A stretch of DNA of 64,000 bases from CATQHD01 sp965243165 (GTDB lineage: Bacteria > Actinomycetota > Acidimicrobiia > Spongiisociales > Spongiisociaceae), in assembly GCA_965243165.1 (NCBI GenBank), contig OZ251535.1, forward strand, positions 1,674,001 to 1,738,000, given 5' to 3'. Shown here piece after piece: positions 21,704 to 30,317 of this stretch. A model generated the notes under the pieces. The model did no database searches. It saw nothing but the letters and a program-made list of their open reading frames with translations, and was not told where the DNA came from. Position 1 is the stretch's first letter; each line of letters opens with the position of its first letter. The translations under genes were made by a program, and so were the position numbers.

Positions 21704-21925
21704 CTATGTAGACACCTCGGCGGCCAGCATCTCTTCGATCCTGACCGAGATGTCGGTTCGCCCGCTTCGCCCCGCAGCGGCCGCGTCCAGCCGGCGGCGT
21801 TCTCTGCCCAGGTAGCTCTCGACGGCCTCACGCGTGAGCTGGGAGACCGTGATACCGCGGCGTTCGGCCTCGCCCCTGAGCAAGGCGTCCAGTGCATCCG
21901 GCAGTTCGATGATCGTGCGCTGCAT
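21704..21925 (-). CDS. Ribbon-helix-helix (CopG-type) small protein
   Basis: A 73-aa protein beginning MQRTIIELPDALDALLRGEA, an RHH pattern: alternating beta strand TIIEL, then two helices ending with GITVSQLTREAVESYL. Such proteins are DNA-binding antitoxins or repressors. No toxin gene is adjacent: the neighbours are transketolase (convergent) and a divergent ABC permease 90 bp away. It may be an orphan antitoxin or a local regulator. Confidence 0.7.
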   Translation of the reverse strand: MQRTIIELPDALDALLRGEAERRGITVSQLTREAVESYLGRERRRLDAAAAGRSGRTDISVRIEEMLAAEVST

Positions 21926-22015
21926 GGTGCACCAGAGTATTCGTCTGGGGAACGCGGCGGAGGGTTCCGCCGATTTCGGCGGCGGGGCGGCGCGGCGGTC
22001 ATAGAATCGGGCGGC

Positions 22016-22849
22016 GTGTCTACCGTTACCGCCGGCGAATCCCCCAGCCTGTCCGGCTGGCGCATCTACCTGCGCAACCTGTGGCGCTGGAGGGAGTTCG
22101 GCTGGTTCCTGGCGATGGGGAACCTGAAGGCCCGCAACGCCTCCACCTCTTTCGGGCTGTTCTGGTGGGTGCTGAACCCCCTGATCATGGCGGCCATCTA
22201 CTTCTTGGTGTTCGGGGTGATCTTCGACGGTCGGAGCGGCGATCCCGACTTCCTGGCCTGGCTGCTGTCGGGGGTGTTCGTGTTCAACTACACGGCCACC
22301 GCCATGACCTCGGGGGCCAACAGCATCCTGGCCAACGGAAGGCTGCTGGTGAACATCCGATTCCCCCGGCTGGTGCTGCCCCTCTCCGCGATCATCGAAA
22401 CCGGGTTCGGGTTCGTCCTGTCGCTGGGCGTCTACTACCTGATCGCCTGGCCGGCCAACGGGGTGGGGCCGGGGGCGGCTCTGGCCTGGCTGCCCGCCGC
22501 CTTCGCCCTCCACACCCTGTTCAACCTGGGGCTGGCCGGATGGACCGCCCGGCTGGCAGTCCCCTTCCGGGACATCAACAACCTCCTCCCGCACATCACC
22601 AGGCTGTGGCTCTACCTTTCGCCGATCATCTGGCCGCTCAGCCTGATCGAAAGCCGGGGGGGATGGATGGAGCAGCTGGTCTCCTTCAACCCGATGTTCG
22701 GGCTGCTGTCCTTCTATCGGACGGCGCTGATGGGCCGCCCGCTCGACGGCGGGGCGTTCGCGCTGGCTCTGGTGTGGACGGCGGTGATCGGGCTGGGCGG
22801 CGTCGTCAGCTTCGTGCGCAACGAGGGCAACATGGTCAGGCACCTGTGA
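22016..22849 (+). CDS. ABC-2 type polysaccharide export permease (Wzm-like)
   Basis: A 277-aa inner-membrane permease with about six membrane helices; the N-terminal amphipathic stretch and FWWVLNPLIMAAIYFLVFGVIF are typical of Wzm/TagG/RfbA permeases that export O-antigen-like or teichoic glycans. PFRDINNLLPHITRLWLYLSPIIWP is the conserved penultimate region. Start GTG at 22016; the stop overlaps the GTG of the ATPase gene (GTGA). With the ATPase and the downstream UDP-GlcNAc 2-epimerase it forms a small surface-glycan set. Confidence 0.88.
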   Translation: MSTVTAGESPSLSGWRIYLRNLWRWREFGWFLAMGNLKARNASTSFGLFWWVLNPLIMAAIYFLVFGVIFDGRSGDPDFLAWLLSGVFVFNYTATAMTSGANSILANGRLLVNIRFPRLVLPLSAIIETGFGFVLSLGVYYLIAWPANGVGPGAALAWLPAAFALHTLFNLGLAGWTARLAVPFRDINNLLPHITRLWLYLSPIIWPLSLIESRGGWMEQLVSFNPMFGLLSFYRTALMGRPLDGGAFALALVWTAVIGLGGVVSFVRNEGNMVRHL

Positions 22850-23622
22850 GCGCGGCGGCCATTTCGGTCAGCGGGGTGGAGGTGCGGTACCGCGCCTTCC
22901 TGGACCGCTCGCCCACCCTGCGCCGGGCGCTGGCCCGGCGGAGGCTGAGGGAGACCGTCACCGTGACGGCCCTCGAAGGGGTCTCCTTCGAGGTGGAGAG
23001 AGGAGAGACCTTCGGCTTGGTGGGCGACAACGGGGCCGGCAAGAGCACCCTGCTGCGGGTGATCGCCCGCACCATGCGGCCCGACGGGGGCAGCGTCACC
23101 GTGCGGGGGAAGACCTCCACCCTGCTGCAGCTGGGGGCCGGATTCAACCTGGAACTGTCGGGGCGGCGCAACGTGTATCTGAGCGGCTTGGCTCACGGTC
23201 TGCGAAGGGCGGAGATAACCCGCCAGTTCGACGACATCGTGGGTTACGCCGGGGTGGCCGAGGCCATCGACCGCCCGCTCAAATCCTATTCGTCGGGGAT
23301 GGTCTCCCGGCTGGCCTTCTCGATCTCCATGCATCTGCTGCCGGACATCCTGCTGCTGGACGAGGTGCTGGCGGTGGGGGACGCCGGGTTCCGAGAAAAG
23401 AGCCGGCTGGCGATGAAAGAACTGCTGGACCGGGGAGGGACGGTGATGGTGGCCAGCCACTCGCTCGTCATGATGGGAGAGATGTGCGACCGGGTGCTTT
23501 GGCTGGACAAGGGGCGGGTGAAGGGTTTGGGGCCGGCCGCCGACGTGCTCGAGGCGTACACCCGCGCCCTGCCGTCCCCGGCCTCCCTCGGCGGGGCGGT
23601 TCCGCATGCCCCGGCGGATTAG
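22846..23622 (+). CDS. ABC transporter ATP-binding protein (Wzt-like)
   Basis: A 258-aa ATPase partner of the permease just upstream. Walker A GDNGAGKST (about residue 58), the polysaccharide-transporter signature SYSSGMVSRLAFS, Walker B ILLLDEVLAVGD and the H-loop VASHS are all present. It ends shortly after the nucleotide-binding domain, so it lacks the C-terminal carbohydrate-binding extension that some Wzt proteins use to recognise the end of the glycan; export should be of the TagH/KpsT short type. Confidence 0.9.
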   Translation: MSAAAISVSGVEVRYRAFLDRSPTLRRALARRRLRETVTVTALEGVSFEVERGETFGLVGDNGAGKSTLLRVIARTMRPDGGSVTVRGKTSTLLQLGAGFNLELSGRRNVYLSGLAHGLRRAEITRQFDDIVGYAGVAEAIDRPLKSYSSGMVSRLAFSISMHLLPDILLLDEVLAVGDAGFREKSRLAMKELLDRGGTVMVASHSLVMMGEMCDRVLWLDKGRVKGLGPAADVLEAYTRALPSPASLGGAVPHAPAD

Positions 23623-23661
23623 GGCCGCCGTCTCCGCGCCCGCCGAGCCGGCGGCCGCGCC

Positions 23662-24726
23662 GTGATACACGTTTTCATCGGAACCAAGGCGCAGTACATC
23701 AAAACGGCGCCGGTGCTGAGGCTGATGGACGGCAGGGGGGTGGGCTACCGGCTGGTGGATTCCGGCCAGCACGCCCGCCTGGCGGCTTCCTTCCGCCGGG
23801 AGCTGGGTATCCGGGAGCCGGATGTGCATCTGGGCGGCGGGGCTGATGTGAGCTCCATCCCCCAGGCGGCGGGGTGGACGATCGGGCTGGGCAGGCGGCT
23901 GCTGTCGGGGCGGCGGCTGCGCGGGGAGGTGTTCGGAGGCATGGGGGGCGTGTGCCTGCTGCACGGGGACACCCCCTCGACCCTGCTGGGGGCGTGGATG
24001 GCGCGGAGGGCGGGGCTGGCCGCCGCCCACCTGGAGGCGGGTCTGCGCACCGGACGGTGGCTGCATCCGTTCCCGGAGGAGATAATCCGATTCCTGGTGG
24101 CGAAGCGGTCCGACCTGCTGTTCGCCCCCGACCGCCGGGCGGCGCTCAACCTGGAGGCCATGCGGGTGAAGGGCCGGATCGTCACCCTGGCGGGCAACAC
24201 CGGCCTCGAGGCCCTGCGGGCGGCCGGGCCGTTGGGCGAAGGGGAGGGGCCGGTGATCATCACCATGCACCGGGTGGAGAACCTCCACCGCCGGCGCCGG
24301 CGGGAGGGCCTGGCCGACTTGGCCGAGCAGCTGGCCGCCGGCTTCAGGGTGCGGTGGCTCCTCCACGGGCCGACCGCCGGGGCTCTGGGCCGGGAGCGGA
24401 TGGAGAGGATGCGGCGGGCCGGGGTGGAGATGACCGGGCTGGCCGGACACGCCGAGTTCCTGGGCATGCTGGCGGCGGCGCCTTTCGTGATCACCGACGG
24501 CGGGTCGGTGCAGGAGGAATGCGCCCTGCTGGGGGCGCCTGCGCTGCTGTGGAGGGGCCGCACCGACCGGCCCGACGGCCTGGGGGCCAACGCCGTGCTG
24601 AGCAGGTACGACCCGGCGGTGATCCAAGATTTCATCCGGGATCCGGCCCGGTTCCGCCGCCCGCCCCGGATACCCGCCGCATCTCCCTCGGAGCAGGTGC
24701 TGGAAGCCCTGTCCGAATGGATTTGA
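23662..24726 (+). CDS. UDP-N-acetylglucosamine 2-epimerase family protein
   Basis: A 354-aa enzyme of the WecB family, which interconverts UDP-GlcNAc and UDP-ManNAc. Recognisable parts are IGTKAQYIKTAPVL at the N-terminus, HGDTPSTLLGAW, HLEAGLRTGRWLHPFPEE (about residues 130-148), ITMHRVEN and ITDGGSVQEECALLGAP. GTG start at 23662, 39 bp after the ABC ATPase. The product would feed a surface polysaccharide made of ManNAc derivatives, consistent with the exporter upstream. Confidence 0.9.
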   Translation: MIHVFIGTKAQYIKTAPVLRLMDGRGVGYRLVDSGQHARLAASFRRELGIREPDVHLGGGADVSSIPQAAGWTIGLGRRLLSGRRLRGEVFGGMGGVCLLHGDTPSTLLGAWMARRAGLAAAHLEAGLRTGRWLHPFPEEIIRFLVAKRSDLLFAPDRRAALNLEAMRVKGRIVTLAGNTGLEALRAAGPLGEGEGPVIITMHRVENLHRRRRREGLADLAEQLAAGFRVRWLLHGPTAGALGRERMERMRRAGVEMTGLAGHAEFLGMLAAAPFVITDGGSVQEECALLGAPALLWRGRTDRPDGLGANAVLSRYDPAVIQDFIRDPARFRRPPRIPAASPSEQVLEALSEWI

Positions 24727-24751
24727 AGCAGAGGCGGGAGAGGGGGCCGGG

Positions 24752-25594
24752 TCAGGGGGCCGATATGCGCCGGTACACCTCGGGGCGGCGGTCCCGGTAG
24801 AAGGCCCAGTGGTGGCGGACCTCTTCGATCAGGTCGAGGTCCAGGTCGCGCACCACCACCTCGTCGGAGGTGTCGGAGGCGGCGCCGCCGATGATCTGGC
24901 CCCGGGGCGAGGCGAAGTAGGAGCTGCCGTAGTAGTCGGTGTCCTCCAGGTCCTCGCTCCCCACCCGGTTGATGGCCCCCACGAAGTACTCGTTGGCCAC
25001 CGCCGCGGCGGGCTGCTCCAGCTCCCACAGGTACTTCGAATGGCCCCTGGTGGTGGCGGAGGGGTTGAACACGATCTTGGCGCCCGCCAGCCCCAGCTCC
25101 CGCCAGCCTTCGGGGAAGTGGCGGTCGTAGCAGATGTAGACGCCGATCCGCCCCACCGCGGTGTCGAACACCGGATACCCCAGGTTGCCGGGGCGGAAGT
25201 AGAACTTCTCCCAGAAGCCGGCCACCTGCGGGATGTGGGTCTTGCGGTACTTGCCCAGATAGGTTCCGTCGCCGTCGATGACCGCCGCCGCGTTGTAGTA
25301 GTGGCCGGCGTCCTCCGCCTCGAAGACGGGGACGATCAGCACCATGCCCGTTTCCTCGGCCAGCTCGATCATGCGGGAAACGGTGGGGCCGCCGGGGATC
25401 GGCTCGGCGGAGGCGAAATGCTCGTTCTCCTGACGGGTGCAGAAATAGGGCCCGTTGAAGATCTCCTGGAAGCAGAGTATCTGCGCCCCCTGGGCGGCGG
25501 CCTCCCGGGCGTAGCCGATGTTCTTCTCCACCATCGATTCCTTGTCGCCGGTCCATTCGCTCTGGACCAGCGCGGCCCTGACCACATTCGCCAT
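24752..25594 (-). CDS. Carbon-nitrogen hydrolase (N-carbamoylputrescine / beta-ureidopropionase-like)
   Basis: A 280-aa nitrilase-superfamily amidase. The Glu-Lys-Cys triad is present: Glu in CFQEIFNGPYF (about residue 44), Lys in YLGKYRKTHIP (about 116), and the nucleophile in ICYDRHFPE (about 152). The motif pattern fits enzymes that hydrolyse N-carbamoyl amines or N-carbamoyl-beta-amino acids to amine, CO2 and ammonia. A strong AAGGAGG site precedes the ATG. It is divergent from a second carbamoyl hydrolase gene, sharing a 115-bp control region with a palindrome at 25657-25671. Confidence 0.88.
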   Translation of the reverse strand: MANVVRAALVQSEWTGDKESMVEKNIGYAREAAAQGAQILCFQEIFNGPYFCTRQENEHFASAEPIPGGPTVSRMIELAEETGMVLIVPVFEAEDAGHYYNAAAVIDGDGTYLGKYRKTHIPQVAGFWEKFYFRPGNLGYPVFDTAVGRIGVYICYDRHFPEGWRELGLAGAKIVFNPSATTRGHSKYLWELEQPAAAVANEYFVGAINRVGSEDLEDTDYYGSSYFASPRGQIIGGAASDTSDEVVVRDLDLDLIEEVRHHWAFYRDRRPEVYRRISAP

Positions 25595-25656
25595 CCTGTC
25601 CTCCTTGCCCGCAGGCGGCCCTGCCTCCTGCTGCCTCGGCGTGAATCCGCTTCGAG

Positions 25657-25671
25657 TTTACAAACTGTAAA
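25657..25671. promoter_or_regulatory. Palindromic operator-like site between divergent hydrolase genes
   Basis: TTTACA-AAC-TGTAAA is a perfect 6-bp inverted repeat in an otherwise GC-rich control region, in the middle of the gap between two divergent carbon-nitrogen hydrolase genes. Its AT content and position fit a binding site for a dimeric repressor (for example GntR or TetR type) or overlapping -10 elements. No regulator gene is adjacent. Confidence 0.5.
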
Positions 25672-25709
25672 GTGCATCGGAAACCGGCGGCGAGCCAGGA
25701 GGGAGAACG

Positions 25710-26648
25710 ATGCCGCGACGCGTCACCGTGGGGGCGGCCCAGATGGGGCCCATCGCCAAGGACGAATCCAAGCGCGAGGTGGTCGACCGCCTGATCGCCC
25801 TGCTCCGCGAGGCCGAGCAGCGGCAGGTCGACCTCTTGGTCTACCCCGAGCTGGCCATGACCACCTTCTTCCCCCGGTGGTTCGTGGAAGACGTCTCCGA
25901 GTTCGACCATTACTACCACCGGGAGATGCCGGACGCCGACACCGAGCCCCTGTTCGAGGAGGCCAAACGCCTGGGGGTCGGCTTCGCCCTCGGTTACGCC
26001 GAGATCGCCGCCGATGAAGAGGGCGCGGAGCACCGCTACAACACCTACCTGCTGATCGACCAGGACGGCGAGGAGGTGGGCAAGTTCCGCAAGGTGCACA
26101 TCCCCGGCCACGCCGACTACGAGCCGTGGAGGCAGTTCCAGCACGCCGAGCGCCACTACTTCGAGCCGGGCCGCGGTTTCGGAGCCTGGCGGGCGTTCGG
26201 AGGGGTGGTGGGGATGGCGATCTGCAACGACCGGAGATGGCCGGAGACCTACCGGGTGCTCGGCCTGCAGGGGGCGGAGCTGATCCTGATCGGATACAAC
26301 ACCCCCCTCTACTACTCGCCCGACCCCACCCAGAACGCCCTGGCCGGTTTCCACAACCATCTGGTCATGCAGGCGGGCGCCTACCAGAACGGGGCGTTCG
26401 TGGTCGGGGTGGCCAAGGGAGGCGCCGAGGAGGGAGTGGAGAGCCTGTCCCAGAGCGTCATCATCGCTCCGTCCGGGCAGATCATCGCCCAGGCCGTAAC
26501 CCTTGAAGACGAGGTGATCTCCGCCGTCGTCGACCTCGACTTCTGCGACACCTACAAGAAGACCCTGTTCGACTTCGGCTACTACCGGATGACCGAGGCC
26601 TACGGGCTGATCACCGAGCGGCGGGGCGCCGAGCCGCCCCCCGAATAG
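25710..26648 (+). CDS. N-carbamoyl-D-amino-acid hydrolase-like amidase
   Basis: A 312-aa nitrilase-superfamily enzyme resembling D-carbamoylases. The triad is Glu in VYPELAMTTFFPRW (about residue 47), Lys in GKFRKVHIPGH (about 127) and Cys in ICNDRRWPETYR (about 172), the last being the D-carbamoylase signature and position. It converts N-carbamoyl-D-amino acids to D-amino acid, CO2 and ammonia in known members. AGGAGG precedes the ATG. The next two genes encode PLP enzymes, so the products may be processed further. Confidence 0.88.
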   Translation: MPRRVTVGAAQMGPIAKDESKREVVDRLIALLREAEQRQVDLLVYPELAMTTFFPRWFVEDVSEFDHYYHREMPDADTEPLFEEAKRLGVGFALGYAEIAADEEGAEHRYNTYLLIDQDGEEVGKFRKVHIPGHADYEPWRQFQHAERHYFEPGRGFGAWRAFGGVVGMAICNDRRWPETYRVLGLQGAELILIGYNTPLYYSPDPTQNALAGFHNHLVMQAGAYQNGAFVVGVAKGGAEEGVESLSQSVIIAPSGQIIAQAVTLEDEVISAVVDLDFCDTYKKTLFDFGYYRMTEAYGLITERRGAEPPPE

Positions 26649-26665
26649 GCGGCTCCGGCGGGGGA

Positions 26666-27973
26666 ATGTTCCTCACTGCCCTGCGCTGCACCATCTGCGC
26701 AGAGTCGTATGCGCCCGCCCCCGGCCGGTACGTATGCGGCGGCTGCGGGGATGCGGGCACCCTCGACGCCCAGTACGACTACGAGGGGGTCGCCCGGGTG
26801 TTGACCCCCGAAAGCCTGGCCGCCGACCCGGACCGCTCCATGTGGCGGTACCGGCCGCTGCTGCCCCTGGAAGAGGGCGCGCCGGTTACTCCGCTGGGGG
26901 TGGGGTGGACGCCGCTGGTCGAGTCGCCGCGGCTGGCGCAGCGCTGGGGGGTGGGGCGGCTGTGGATCAAAGACGAAGGCCGCCAGCCCACCGCCTCCCT
27001 CAAGGACCGGGCCTCGGCGGTGGCGCTGGCCAGGGCCGCCATGGAGGGGGCCGAAACCGTAACCACCGCCTCCACCGGGAACGCCGCCGCCGCCTTGGCC
27101 GGCCTGGCCGCCAGCACCGGCCAGAACGCCGTGATCTTCGTTCCCGAGACCGCCCCCGAGGCGAAGGTGGCCCAGCTGCTGGCCTACGGCGCCTTCGTGA
27201 TGCTGGTGGAAGGCACCTACGGCGACGCCTTCCGGCTGTGCCAGGAAACGGTGGGCCGCTTCGGCTGGTACAACCGCAACACCGGGATCAACCCCTACGT
27301 GGGAGAGGGCAAGAAAACGGCCGCCCTCGAGATCGTCGAGCAGCTGGGGTGGGAGGCGCCCGACGCGGTGTTCGTGAGCGTGGGGGACGGGTCGATCATC
27401 GGCGGAGTCCACAAGGGGCTGCGGGACGCCCTGGCGCTGGGGTGGATCGACCGCATGCCCCGCATCTACGGGGTCCAGGCGGCGGGCAGCTCTTATCTGG
27501 CCGAGGCCTGGCGGAAGGGGGAAGACGTTGCGGCGAAACCGCCGGTGCGCGCCGCCACCGCCGCCGATTCGATCAGCGCCGACCTTCCCCGCGACCGGGT
27601 GAAGGCCATGGCGGCGGTGGTGGAGACGGGCGGAGCCTGGGCGGTGGTGGAGGACGAGGCCATCCTGGAGATGATCCCCGCCGTGTCCGCCGACACCGGG
27701 GTGTTCCCGGAACCGGCGGCCGCGGCCGCCTTCGCCGGTCTGGCCGCGGTTGCGGAGGGTTCGCAGGAGGGCGGGCCGGGGGTGGGAAAGTCCGACCGGG
27801 TGGTGGTCATCTCCACCGGATCGGGCCTGAAGGACGTCCGGGGGGTGATGCGGGGGATCGATCGGACCGGCGCCGCCCCGGTGCCCGTCCGCCCGGGGCC
27901 GGACGGGCTGGATCCGCTCGAGATCTCCGCCAGAATGGAACATTGGATCGAAAGCTTGAGGAAACAGACATGA
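26666..27973 (+). CDS. Threonine synthase-like PLP enzyme
   Basis: A 435-aa fold-type II PLP enzyme of the threonine synthase family (phosphohomoserine to threonine). An N-terminal zinc-ribbon-like pair CTIC...CGGCG (residues ~8-33) is followed by LWIKDEGRQPTASLKDRAS with the PLP lysine (about residue 112), TASTGNAAAALAG and a C-terminal glycine-rich phosphate site STGSGLKD. It sits between a D-carbamoylase gene and a second PLP enzyme with which it overlaps by ATGA, so a catabolic or specialised role rather than housekeeping threonine synthesis is possible. Confidence 0.85.
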   Translation: MFLTALRCTICAESYAPAPGRYVCGGCGDAGTLDAQYDYEGVARVLTPESLAADPDRSMWRYRPLLPLEEGAPVTPLGVGWTPLVESPRLAQRWGVGRLWIKDEGRQPTASLKDRASAVALARAAMEGAETVTTASTGNAAAALAGLAASTGQNAVIFVPETAPEAKVAQLLAYGAFVMLVEGTYGDAFRLCQETVGRFGWYNRNTGINPYVGEGKKTAALEIVEQLGWEAPDAVFVSVGDGSIIGGVHKGLRDALALGWIDRMPRIYGVQAAGSSYLAEAWRKGEDVAAKPPVRAATAADSISADLPRDRVKAMAAVVETGGAWAVVEDEAILEMIPAVSADTGVFPEPAAAAAFAGLAAVAEGSQEGGPGVGKSDRVVVISTGSGLKDVRGVMRGIDRTGAAPVPVRPGPDGLDPLEISARMEHWIESLRKQT

Positions 27974-29427
27974 TCGATCTCACCGTCGACCGGGCCGCCC
28001 TCGAGCGGGTGGCCGCCCGCACCAGGGAACGCAATGTGCGCATCCCCACCCTGGCCCAGATGAGGGATCCGTCCCTGATCCCGGCGGAGGTGCGGGCCGG
28101 GTTGAGGGGGATAGGGCTGTGGGACCTCCACCCCTTGAACCTGTACCGGATCACCTGGCGCAACGAGCCGACGCCGCACGGGGGCGGGTTCGGGGGCGTC
28201 AACTGCGTGGAATGGCCGCCCGCCCTGACGGGGACCGGCGCCCGCATCGTCTCTTTGATCGGCAAGTGGTTCCCGACCGGCGCCCACAAGGTGGGGGCGG
28301 CTTTCGGGTGTTTGGTTCCCCGCCTGGTGACCGGCCAGTTCGATCCGGCCGTCCAGAAGGCGGTGTGGCCGTCCACCGGCAACTACTGCCGGGGCGGCGC
28401 CTACGACTCCAACCTGCTGGGTTGCGAATCGGTGGCCATCCTGCCGGAGGGGATGAGCCGGGAGCGGTTCGAGTGGCTGGAGACGGTGGCGGGGGAGATC
28501 ATCAAGACCCCCGGTTCGGAGTCCAACGTCAAGGAGATCTTCGACAAGTGCAACGAGCTGGCGGCTTCGGGCGAGGACCTGGCCATCTTCAACCAGTTCG
28601 ACGAGATGGGGAACTACCTATGGCATGTTTCGGTAACGGGGCCGGCGGTGGAAGAGGCGCTGGGCGGGTTGATGGGGGAGGGGGACCGGTTCCGGGGCTT
28701 TTCCGTCACCACCGGATCGGCCGGCACCATCGCCGCCGGGGACTATCTGAAGCAGCGTTTCCCCGGTTCGGTGATCGCCGCCGGGGAGGCGGTGCAGTGC
28801 CCCACGATGCTGCTGGCGGGCTTCGGCGAGCACCGCATCGAAGGCATCGGCGACAAGCACATTCCCTGGGTACACAACGTCAGGAACACCGACTTCGCCG
28901 TCGGGCTGGACGACGAGGCGGCGGTCTCGCTCACCCGGCTGTTCAACGAACCGGCCGGACAGGATTACCTGGCCGCCCAAGGGGTGGCGCCGCAGGTGAT
29001 CGAAAGCCTGCCCCTGCTCGGCGTCTCGGGCGCAGCCAACCTGTTGTCGGCGGTGAAGCTCGCCAAGTACTACGAGATGGACGGCCGGGACGTGCTGGTG
29101 ACCATCGCCACCGACTCCATGGACATGTACCGCAGCCGCCTCCACGAACTGACCGAGGACCGGGGGACGTTCACCTCCCTCGACGCGGCCGCAGCTTTCC
29201 ACCGCCATCTGCTGGGGGCTTCCACCGAGCACGTGCACGAGCTCGGGTACTACGACCGCAAGCGCATCCACAACCTGAAGTACTACACCTGGGTGGAACA
29301 GCAGGGCAAGACCTACGAGGAGATCCAGGCCCAATGGTACGATGACGGTTACTGGACCGGTATCCAGGCGCTGGCCGGCCCGATCGACGAGCTGATCACC
29401 GACTTCAACCGGCTGGCGGGTTTCTGA
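27970..29427 (+). CDS. TrpB-like PLP-dependent enzyme of unknown substrate
   Basis: A 485-aa fold-type II PLP enzyme. The lysine motif is WFPTGAHKVGAAFG (about residue 107), close to the TGAHK of tryptophan synthase beta, followed by WPSTGNYCRGGAYDS and a glycine-rich stretch TTGSAGTIAAGD (about 240). It also has GVSGAANLLSAVKLAKYYEM and a C-terminal WVEQQGKTYEEIQAQW. The start ATG overlaps the stop of the threonine synthase-like gene. I recognise the family as pyridoxal-phosphate-dependent subunit beta proteins, often seen with carbamoylases; the reaction is not known to me. Confidence 0.8.
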   Translation: MIDLTVDRAALERVAARTRERNVRIPTLAQMRDPSLIPAEVRAGLRGIGLWDLHPLNLYRITWRNEPTPHGGGFGGVNCVEWPPALTGTGARIVSLIGKWFPTGAHKVGAAFGCLVPRLVTGQFDPAVQKAVWPSTGNYCRGGAYDSNLLGCESVAILPEGMSRERFEWLETVAGEIIKTPGSESNVKEIFDKCNELAASGEDLAIFNQFDEMGNYLWHVSVTGPAVEEALGGLMGEGDRFRGFSVTTGSAGTIAAGDYLKQRFPGSVIAAGEAVQCPTMLLAGFGEHRIEGIGDKHIPWVHNVRNTDFAVGLDDEAAVSLTRLFNEPAGQDYLAAQGVAPQVIESLPLLGVSGAANLLSAVKLAKYYEMDGRDVLVTIATDSMDMYRSRLHELTEDRGTFTSLDAAAAFHRHLLGASTEHVHELGYYDRKRIHNLKYYTWVEQQGKTYEEIQAQWYDDGYWTGIQALAGPIDELITDFNRLAGF

Positions 29428-29445
29428 AACTTCCGGGAGGGCGCC

Positions 29446-29895
29446 GTGGCGGCAAGAACGGATTGGGCCGTCCCGCAGGTGGAGCACCCGGCTGTAGACA
29501 TGCTGGAACGCCAGAGTGCGGCGGTCAGGAAGGGCGGACAGCCGCTGCCTTACCCCGGATTGCCGAGAGACTGGACCCGCCGGGCGGTGGAGGCGGCGTT
29601 GTTGTTCGACCCCGACAAGGTTTTCCTGTACGGGTCGGCCCTGCACGGAACGGACACCCTCCATTCAGACATAGACCTGCTCATAGCATTCGACGAGATG
29701 CCGGTGGAAGTGTGGTTCGACTGGGAGTGCGAGATAAGGAGAGTCGGGCGGTTCTATTGCCCGTATCCGGTCGAGCCGGTCGTGACCGATGTCGAGGACC
29801 TGACCCGCATGCGGCGCCTGGTGGTGAGCCCCTGCATGTGGGCGCAGGAAGACGGAGAGCTGGTGTACGACAAGCAGGCAGAGGAGAAGCCGTGA
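29446..29895 (+). CDS. MNT-type nucleotidyltransferase (antitoxin-like)
   Basis: A 149-aa minimal nucleotidyltransferase. The active-site pattern FLYGSALHGTDTLHSDIDLL (about residues 62-81) has GSx(n)DxD. MNT proteins of HEPN/MNT modules adenylylate or otherwise control a HEPN ribonuclease partner. Its TGA overlaps the GTG of a HEPN gene by 4 bp, the classic module layout. The chosen GTG start gives a 40-residue lead before the domain, including a Pro-rich region; later starts are possible. Confidence 0.85.
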   Translation: MAARTDWAVPQVEHPAVDMLERQSAAVRKGGQPLPYPGLPRDWTRRAVEAALLFDPDKVFLYGSALHGTDTLHSDIDLLIAFDEMPVEVWFDWECEIRRVGRFYCPYPVEPVVTDVEDLTRMRRLVVSPCMWAQEDGELVYDKQAEEKP

Positions 29896-30317
29896 GCGCT
29901 CTGGCGAACACCAACGGAGAAGCCGCCCTGGAGTGGATGGAGAGGGCCGCCCGGCGTTGCCGCTACGGCGTCATGTCCTTGGAGGAGGGTGACACCAAGG
30001 AGGCGGTGCGGAACTTTGCTTCGGCGGCGGAGACGGCGCTCAAGGCCGTCTACATAAGTTATGAGAGTTATTATCCGAGGTTTCATGACATAGGGGAGCT
30101 CGTTCAAGGTTGCCCCGACCGGGGGGTGTCGGCGGCGGTCGAGGGTTATTCTGAGGGATTCGTGCGGGATTTCTCCAAGAATTATCTGGCTCCGTATGTT
30201 TTGGTCAGACCGGTCCCCTTGGACAAGGTAGAGGAGCGCCGAAAGTTCGCCGAGAAGATAATCAAATGGGCCGAAGAAGTTGTACGCCCCAACGAACCGA
30301 GCAGGGCGAGGATATGA
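29892..30317 (+). CDS. HEPN-domain protein, copy 1
   Basis: A 141-aa all-helical HEPN protein. FASAAETALKAVYISY and FHDIGELVQGC match the HEPN pattern of a conserved helix followed by HD[IL]. GTG start overlaps the MNT stop; its own TGA overlaps the ATG of a second, very similar HEPN gene. HEPN partners of MNT proteins are often RNA-cleaving toxins, but the canonical Rx4-6H dyad is only loosely visible (R near YYPRFHD), so ribonuclease activity is uncertain. Confidence 0.8.
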   Translation: MSALANTNGEAALEWMERAARRCRYGVMSLEEGDTKEAVRNFASAAETALKAVYISYESYYPRFHDIGELVQGCPDRGVSAAVEGYSEGFVRDFSKNYLAPYVLVRPVPLDKVEERRKFAEKIIKWAEEVVRPNEPSRARI

